Source: JBEKTY01 sp049515555 (GTDB taxonomy: Bacteria; Planctomycetota; Planctomycetia; Pirellulales; Thermoguttaceae). Taken from it: a stretch of 25,692 nt of DNA. Position 1 is the stretch's first letter, and each line of letters starts with the position of its first letter. Below, in pieces: positions 21,089 through 25,692 of this stretch. The position numbers and the translations under genes are program-made. The notes beneath the pieces were generated by a model that did no database searches, was not told where the DNA came from, and saw only the letters and a list, made by a program, of their open reading frames with translations. The stretch is from the NCBI GenBank assembly GCA_049515555.1, contig JBEKTY010000175.1, forward strand, positions 1-25,692. The letters run 5' to 3'.

Positions 21089-22134
21089 CCATGAGCGAAG
21101 AGCAATTGCCGGAGACCATCGCCGGCGTCGAGCAGTTGGAAGAGCTGTTGAGCCGGCCGGTGCCCGGGCTGGTCGAGGCCCTTTCCCGGCTGGAGGGCGA
21201 CATTCTGGTGCTGGGCGCGTCGGGCAAGATGGGTCCCAGCCTGGCCCGCATGGCCCGGCGGGCCAGCGACGCCGCCGGCCGGCCGGGCCGCGTGATCGGC
21301 GTGGCCCGCTTCTCCGATCCCCAGGCCCGCAAGGCCCTGGAGGCCCACGGCGTGGAGACGATCCAAGGCGACCTGCTGGACCCCGCCTTCATCGACGCCC
21401 TGCCCGACGCGCCCAACGTCGTGTACATGGTGGGCGTGAAGTTCGGCACCACGGGCAACGAGCCCTTCACCTGGGCCGTCAACACGTGCGTGCCGGCCCT
21501 GGTCTGCCGCAAGTTCCGCCGCAGCCGGATCGTGGCCTTTTCGACGGGCAACGTCTACGGGCTGGCGCCGGCCGGCGGCAGCGGCTCTCTCGAGAGCGAT
21601 CCGCCCCGCCCCTGCGGCGAATACGCCATGAGCTGCCTGGGCCGCGAGCGGATCTTCGAGTTCTTCGCCCACGCGCTGGGCACGCCGATGGTCCTCTTCC
21701 GCCTGAATTACGCCGTGGAAATGCGTTACGGCGTGCTGGTCGACCTGGCCCAAACCATAATGCGCGGCGAACCGATTGATCTTTCGATGGGCTACGCCAA
21801 CGTGATCTGGCAGGGCGACGCCGCGGCCATGGCCCTGGCGGCGCTCGGCGCGGCGGTCAGCCCGCCCCTGGCGCTGAACGTCACCGGACCGGAGCGGCTG
21901 AGCATCCGCGCGGTATGCGAGGCGTTTGGACGGCAGTTGGGGCAGCCGGTCCGCTTCAGCGGCGTCGAGGCCGCCGAGGCCCTGCTGAGCGACGCCCGGG
22001 CGGCCCTGGCCCGCTTCGGGCCCCCGCGCGTGACGCCCGAGCGGATGATCGGCTGGATCGCCCAGTGGCTCCGGCGCGGCGGGGCCACGCTCGGCAAGCC
22101 CACCCACTTCGAGTCCCGCGACGGAAAGTTCTAA
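21085..22134 (+). CDS. NAD-dependent epimerase/dehydratase family protein
   Basis: A 349-residue extended short-chain dehydrogenase. The Rossmann motif GASGKMG is in DILVLGASGKMGPSLARMAR, and FSTGNVYG followed by GEYAMSCLGRERIFEFFA carries the region of the catalytic Ser/Tyr-xxx-Lys; the Tyr is in GEYAMS but the expected Lys four residues later is replaced (Cys-Leu-Gly), so classical SDR catalysis is doubtful. The C-terminal part (ALNVTGPERLSIRAVCEAFG) matches sugar-epimerase-type proteins. It overlaps the M20 peptidase by 4 bases and is followed, after a palindrome, by a dihydrodipicolinate-synthase-like gene, a grouping that may form a degradative pathway. Substrate unknown. An ATG at 21091 is an alternative start. 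Confidence 0.85.
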   Translation: MTMSEEQLPETIAGVEQLEELLSRPVPGLVEALSRLEGDILVLGASGKMGPSLARMARRASDAAGRPGRVIGVARFSDPQARKALEAHGVETIQGDLLDPAFIDALPDAPNVVYMVGVKFGTTGNEPFTWAVNTCVPALVCRKFRRSRIVAFSTGNVYGLAPAGGSGSLESDPPRPCGEYAMSCLGRERIFEFFAHALGTPMVLFRLNYAVEMRYGVLVDLAQTIMRGEPIDLSMGYANVIWQGDAAAMALAALGAAVSPPLALNVTGPERLSIRAVCEAFGRQLGQPVRFSGVEAAEALLSDARAALARFGPPRVTPERMIGWIAQWLRRGGATLGKPTHFESRDGKF

Positions 22135-22150
22135 TCAGGCACGCTTACAC

Positions 22151-22176
22151 CACGGAGGCACGGAGAACACGGAGAA
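22151..22176 (+). repeat. CACGGAG-type short tandem repeat
   Basis: CCACGGAGGCACGGAGAACA and a further CGGAGAA give three CACGGAG-like units in tandem. Such units are common intergenic repeats in many bacterial genomes. No function assigned. Confidence 0.5.
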
Positions 22177-22190
22177 TGATCAAAGTAATA

Positions 22191-22249
22191 AATGTTCAAT
22201 GTTCAATGGGCCGAGCCCCGGGCCGCGCCCTCATTGAACATTGAACATT
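22191..22249. repeat. Palindrome with perfect 18-bp arms
   Basis: AATGTTCAATGTTCAATG at 22191-22208 is the exact reverse complement of 22232-22249, with a 23-base GC-rich loop. The arms are themselves direct repeats of TGTTCAA. It lies between the epimerase stop and the next gene's start and could end transcription, although no T-run follows. Confidence 0.8.
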
Positions 22250-22275
22250 CATACATTTAGCCCTTCCACCCAGCC

Positions 22276-23337
22276 ATGCTTGATCCACGAGTCCGAGAAG
22301 TGTTGCAGCGGGGGACGGTCATTCCGGCCCATCCCTTGGCGCTCCGCGCCGATCGCCGCTTGGACGAGCGGCGGCAGCGGGCCTTGAGTCGCTACTATCT
22401 TGCCGCCGGGGCCGGCGGGCTGGCCGTCGGCGTGCACACCACGCAGTTCGAGATTCGCGATCCGGCGGTCGGCCTGCTCCGGCCCGTGCTCGAACTGGCG
22501 GCCGAGGAAATGGACCGCGGAGAGGCCGGCCGCAGCCAGCCCGTACTGCGAATCGCCGGCATCTGCGGCCCGACGGAGCAGGCCCTGGCCGAGGCCCGTT
22601 TGATCCGCGATCTGGGCTACCATGCCGGCCTGCTGAGCCTGGCCGCCCTGCGGGAGGCCGACGACCAGGCCCTGCTGGCCCATTGCCGCGCGGTGGGCGC
22701 GGTGACGCCCCTGGTGGGCTTCTACCTGCAGCCGGCCGTGGGCGGCCGGGTGTTGTCCTATCGCTTCTGGCGGCAGTTCGCCGAGCTGCCCAGCGTCGTG
22801 GCCGTGAAGATCGCCCCCTTCAATCGCTACCAGACGCTGGAGGTGGTCCGCGCCGTGGCCCAGTCCGGACGCGACGACATCGCCCTCTACACCGGCAACG
22901 ACGACAACATCGTGATCGACCTCGTCACGGCATATCGCTTCCCGCTGGGCGGCCGACCGGTCGAGCGGCGGGTGGCCGGCGGCCTGCTGGGCCATTGGGC
23001 CGTGTGGACCCGCCGGGCCGTCGAGCTGCTCGACGAGTGCCACCGCTTGGCCGCCGCCGGCGCCGATTGCCCGGCCGAGATGCTCCGCCGGGCGGTGGAG
23101 GTTACCGATTGCAACGCGGCCTTCTTCGACGCCGCCCACGGATTTGCCGGCTGCATCGCCGGCATCCACGAGGTGCTGCGGCGGCAGGGGCTCCTGGCCG
23201 GCACGTGGTGCCTCGACCCCCGCCAGGTGTTGAGCCCCGGCCAGCGGGAAGAGATTGACCGCGTATATGCCGCCTATCCCCATCTCAGCGACGACCAGTT
23301 CGTCGCCGAGCATCGCGACGAGTGGCTGGCCGGGTAG
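22276..23337 (+). CDS. Dihydrodipicolinate synthase family protein
   Basis: A 353-residue class I aldolase-type TIM barrel. The first strand and loop (VIPAHPLALRADRRLDE and GAGGLAVGVHTTQF) fit the family, VGFYLQPAVGG holds the conserved active-site Tyr, and SVVAVKIAPFNRY carries the Schiff-base lysine. The family includes aldolases and dehydratases acting on sugar acids or hydroxyproline derivatives, so lysine synthesis is not implied; the C-terminal extension (from about 250) is not typical of DapA. It lies in the same direction as the M20 peptidase and epimerase genes but behind a palindrome, so co-transcription is uncertain. Confidence 0.85.
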   Translation: MLDPRVREVLQRGTVIPAHPLALRADRRLDERRQRALSRYYLAAGAGGLAVGVHTTQFEIRDPAVGLLRPVLELAAEEMDRGEAGRSQPVLRIAGICGPTEQALAEARLIRDLGYHAGLLSLAALREADDQALLAHCRAVGAVTPLVGFYLQPAVGGRVLSYRFWRQFAELPSVVAVKIAPFNRYQTLEVVRAVAQSGRDDIALYTGNDDNIVIDLVTAYRFPLGGRPVERRVAGGLLGHWAVWTRRAVELLDECHRLAAAGADCPAEMLRRAVEVTDCNAAFFDAAHGFAGCIAGIHEVLRRQGLLAGTWCLDPRQVLSPGQREEIDRVYAAYPHLSDDQFVAEHRDEWLAG

Positions 23338-23375
23338 GCGGGGATTGTGCCAGCGTACATGAGGGGACTGTCGGC

Positions 23376-23997
23376 CTTCCGCCCGGCCCGCCTCTTGCCC
23401 CCGGGCCGTGAAGTCCGCGGCCCGCAGCCGAAGCGTGAAGGCCTGGGCCCGCCTGGCCGCCGGCGGCAGCCATCCTAGCGCCTGCGGATCGTCCAGATCG
23501 ACCAGGGCCCAACGGTGTACGGCAGCGGTGCGCTCCGGAAGGTCTGCCACCTTTTCCGGCCCCAGCTCGGGCGGGGGAAAGGCGTCGAACTCCAGGCCGA
23601 ACACCTCCCGCGCCTCGTCCATCAGGCCGTACATCGCCGCCAGGTCCAAGGTGGGCGTCTGGAGCACGTAATACGGCGGCCGGGGCTGAAACTCCAGCCC
23701 CAGCCGCTGCCACTGCTCGCGAAAGGCCGTGCCCGGCAGGATCGAAAGGGTAAAGCCCACCATCCACGGCCGGCGGTCGAGGATCTCGTCGCACAGGCCC
23801 CGATCGCCCAGCGCGTTGGCCAGGTCGGTGGGCAGCAACTCGATGCGGTAGTCGCTTTCCAGCCCCCGCCGCCGGACAAACAGCGCCAGATAGCCCGCCG
23901 CCAGCGGCACGTTGCCGCGCACCGCCTGCGGACCCGGCGGCGGAATCGGAAGCTGTACCAGCAGAACCAGCGGGCGGTTTGTTGCCAAAGTACGCAT
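23376..23997 (-). pseudogene. B12-binding radical SAM protein lacking its radical SAM core
   Basis: The N-terminus (RPLVLLVQLPIPPPGPQ, GNVPLAAGYLALFVRR, DRRPWMVGFTL) is the cobalamin-binding domain of B12-binding radical SAM proteins. It then jumps directly to LPGTAFREQWQRLGLEF, PPYYVLQTPTLDLAAMYGL, the segment that normally comes after the radical SAM core. The CxxxCxxC cluster motif and some 250 residues are absent with no break in frame. The 3' end is also lost: the frame runs into the antisense strand of the neighbouring aldolase gene, near a half copy of the GGGGACTGTC element (23364-23373). The protein cannot be a radical SAM enzyme; it is a deletion pseudogene or an assembly join. Confidence 0.7.
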
Positions 23998-24027
23998 TCA
24001 CAGCTTTGAATGTAGCGGGCACACGCC

Positions 24028-24157
24028 GTGTTGTGGCCGGTCTCCACCGTGTTGTGGCCGGTCTCCGACCGAGCCACACCGCCGACCGAAGGTCTCCCGA
24101 GCCTCGGAGGCCTTCGGTCCCCGCCGCGGCGGGGTCGGGAGACCCGCGCCGAACTTG
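24028..24157 (-). repeat. Dispersed palindromic repeat element, copy 2
   Basis: The inverted counterpart of the element at 143-269, with several scattered mismatches. Here the end GTGTTGTGGCCGGTCTCC is duplicated in tandem (24028-24045 and 24049-24066), whereas in copy 1 the opposite end is duplicated. It lies between the radical SAM pseudogene start and the end of the TIM barrel gene and ends 20 bases from that gene's stop. Confidence 0.75.
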
Positions 24158-24176
24158 GGGTTCTTGTTGCGGGGAA

Positions 24177-25022
24177 TTATTTCCCCATCTTCCGCAGGTT
24201 TTCCAGGCACTTCCGCACGCAATCCAGCGGCGAGCCGGAGTAAGCCTCCTGCTCGACGATGTACCACTGCGTGCCGCCGGTCGTCTCGCAGATCCGGAAG
24301 ATCTCCTTCCAGTCGACCGTGCCTTCGCCCAGCGACGCGCCGGGCTTGCCGCCGTGCTCCTTGATGTGGATCGTGGCGCAGCGGCCGGGGAACTTCTTCA
24401 GCTCGGCCACGGGATCGCCCCCGCCGTCCAGGCAATTGCCCACGTCCAACTGCATGACGACCTCCGGGCCGGCGCTCTCGAACAGCAGGTCCCAGTGGTT
24501 CTGGCCCTCGATCTTGGCGAAGTCGCCGCCGTGCGAGTGATAGCCCACCCGCATGCCCTGCGGCTTGACCTTCGCGGCCAGCCCGGTCAAGAGCTTCGCC
24601 GTATCCTTCACCGCCTGGATCGAGGCGAAATACTGCTGCGGCAGCCACGGCACGATCAGGAACTTGTTGCCCAGCGTGCGGTTGAACTCGATCGTCTGCG
24701 CCAGGCGGTCGCCCAGCAGGGTGTCGATGCCGGTGTGCGTACCGCAGCACTTCAGGCCGTTGTCGTCCAGCATGCTGCGGAGCTGCTCTGCGGTGCGGCC
24801 GTGGTAGCCGGCGAACTCCACGCCTTGGTAGCCCATCTTGCCGACGGCGGCCAGCATGCCCGGCAGGTCCTTGGCGCAGTCGGTCCGCAGGGAATAGAGT
24901 TGCAAGGCGATGGGGATTTTCTTGGCCGTGGTCGGCTCCGCCGCGAGCGGACTCAGTCGGCCCGCCCACGCGGCGGCGGTGCACGCACCCAGTTTCAGCA
25001 TCTCTCGTCGCGACAAGCTCAT
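24177..25022 (-). CDS. Tat-exported xylose-isomerase-like TIM barrel protein
   Basis: A 281-residue protein of the sugar phosphate isomerase/epimerase (AP endonuclease 2-type) family. The N-terminus MSLSRREMLKLGAC with the following AAAWAGRLSPLAA is a twin-arginine signal, so the enzyme acts outside the cytoplasm. Barrel motifs are IALQLYSLR, YQGVEFAGYHG (Glu), GYHSHGGDF (His pair), VMQLDVGNC (Asp) and ATIHIKEH (His), giving the usual metal-binding set. Such Tat-exported isomerase-like proteins occur in many paralogues in planctomycetes. Its sugar substrate is unknown. GAGGAATGCC before the ATG offers a ribosome binding site. Confidence 0.92.
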   Translation of the reverse strand: MSLSRREMLKLGACTAAAWAGRLSPLAAEPTTAKKIPIALQLYSLRTDCAKDLPGMLAAVGKMGYQGVEFAGYHGRTAEQLRSMLDDNGLKCCGTHTGIDTLLGDRLAQTIEFNRTLGNKFLIVPWLPQQYFASIQAVKDTAKLLTGLAAKVKPQGMRVGYHSHGGDFAKIEGQNHWDLLFESAGPEVVMQLDVGNCLDGGGDPVAELKKFPGRCATIHIKEHGGKPGASLGEGTVDWKEIFRICETTGGTQWYIVEQEAYSGSPLDCVRKCLENLRKMGK

Positions 25023-25199
25023 GGCATTCCTCCGGTGGTAGTGTGGTGGTAAAAGGGGTGGACTAAAATCGGTCTAGGATGGCACTATCTTCGCCCCGCC
25101 CGGAGGCCGTTGTCAAGCTGGGCTGGCGCGCCGTGTTCCCTTTCTGCCCCGCTTGCGTTAAGATAGAGGGCGTAGACCGTCTCATCGAGGGCCTTGCTT

Positions 25200-25466
25200 A
25201 TGGACCTGTTTCGCCGGATCGGCCGCGTGCTGGAGCGAATTGGGCTGACCCTGGCCTGCTGGGCCGCCGCCGGGGGCTACGCCCCCGCTCAACTGCCGGA
25301 ACCCCCGCGAAATCAGAGCTCCCTCTTCGAGTATCCGGTAGCCTATTTTTTCGTAGCGCTGGGCATGGCCCTGGGCATGCTGATCCTGCTCCGCCCCAAC
25401 AACCGCCGCGAGCGCGACCGCCCCGCCCAGTACGTCGAGAAAAACATCCTCACCAAGGATGAGTAG
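25200..25466 (+). CDS. Small membrane protein
   Basis: An 88-residue protein from ATG 25200 (TTG at 25194 is an alternative), preceded by GAGGG. An N-terminal amphipathic stretch (LFRRIGRVLERIGLTLACW) is followed by a Pro-rich segment, a hydrophobic span VAYFFVALGMALGMLILL at about 47-64 and a charged C-terminus (NNRRERDRP...KNILTKDE). It is probably a single- or two-span inner-membrane protein. I do not recognise the family by name. The gene stands alone after a short gap. Confidence 0.7.
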   Translation: MDLFRRIGRVLERIGLTLACWAAAGGYAPAQLPEPPRNQSSLFEYPVAYFFVALGMALGMLILLRPNNRRERDRPAQYVEKNILTKDE

Positions 25467-25468
25467 CC

Positions 25469-25546
25469 GAAGGCAGGAGTTAGAAGTCAGAAGGCAGGAG
25501 TTAGAATCGGTCCCCTCTCCCTCCGGGAGAGGCCTTGGGGTGAGGG
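25469..25546. repeat. Direct repeat and CCTCTCCC hairpin
   Basis: GAAGGCAGGAGTTAGAA occurs at 25469-25485 and 25490-25506 (21-bp period). It is followed by the hairpin CCTCTCCC-TCC-GGGAGAGG (25514-25532) and GGGGTGAGGG, a sequence family widespread between genes in many bacteria. The hairpin could stop transcription of the small membrane protein gene. Confidence 0.65.
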
Positions 25547-25692
25547 CCTTTGGCCGTGGTAAAGCCGTGCAAAAGGGGTCGGGAGGAAAGCGCCGGGATA
25601 GACCGGCATGGAGTAGCGGATGAAAGAGCCGCATAGGAAAGGAGTAGCGAACCATCCTAACCCCGAGTCATGCGCCGGCGGTGGTAACATCG
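25547..25692. other. Window end, unassigned
   Basis: The last 146 bases contain no convincing gene. They are purine-rich on the plus strand, with short self-complementary pieces, and could be the start of a structured RNA or repeat that continues outside the window. Confidence 0.35.

Noticed and set aside
22249..23375. C-terminal continuation of the radical SAM remnant on the minus strand.
   Set aside because: This part is exactly antisense to the aldolase-family gene and has no protein-like composition; the remnant is taken to end before it.

Overview
The window looks like a high-GC chromosomal segment from a planctomycete-like bacterium, or a relative binned with them. This is an inference from style, not proof. 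The evidence is two Tat-exported family proteins (a nucleoside-hydrolase-like protein and a xylose-isomerase-like TIM barrel protein), metabolic genes set far apart, and many long perfect palindromes between genes. No rRNA, tRNA or CRISPR array was seen.

Layout. 1-1442: repeat-rich DNA with no convincing gene. 1443-3604: two co-directional hypothetical genes, one membrane-anchored and one secreted. 3605-5844: a Tat-exported nucleoside-hydrolase-like gene on the minus strand, bracketed by two decayed 3' tails of the same tyrosine recombinase. 5845-18553: a large arsenic island. 18554-23337: palindromic elements around a two-domain acetyltransferase, an M20 peptidase overlapping an NAD-dependent epimerase, and a dihydrodipicolinate-synthase-like enzyme. 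23338-25692: a B12-binding radical SAM gene that has lost its radical SAM core, a dispersed repeat, a Tat-exported TIM barrel protein and a small membrane protein.

The arsenic island has three blocks, each with its own ArsR-type repressor. Block 1 (5845-8249) is a classic operon, arsR-arsC-acr3-arsC: arsenate reduction plus arsenite export from a textbook promoter with an operator over its -10. Block 2 (8483-14005) is arsR2 followed by an MtrA-like corrinoid protein, an orphan lipoyl GcvH-like protein, an OsmC-like protein, a CxxC mini-thioredoxin, two DGC zinc-binding proteins, two ArsF-like thioredoxin-fold proteins and an ArsG-like permease. Block 3 (15332-18553) is a secreted double thioredoxin-fold protein with a Cys/His tail, a damaged FtsX/MacB-type permease, its ABC ATPase and arsR3. 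A PEP mutase/isocitrate lyase family gene lies on the opposite strand between blocks 2 and 3.

Most notable: block 2 puts a corrinoid methyl-carrier fold, a lipoyl carrier (whose dithiol is a natural arsenite ligand), thiol-redox proteins and organoarsenical (ArsF/ArsG-type) genes behind an ArsR with two matching operators. This suggests an uncharacterised route for handling methylated or organic arsenicals; the chemistry is inference. Also notable are a 44-nt hairpin element sitting in frame inside two unrelated genes with a compensatory base-pair change, and two genes with internal deletions.
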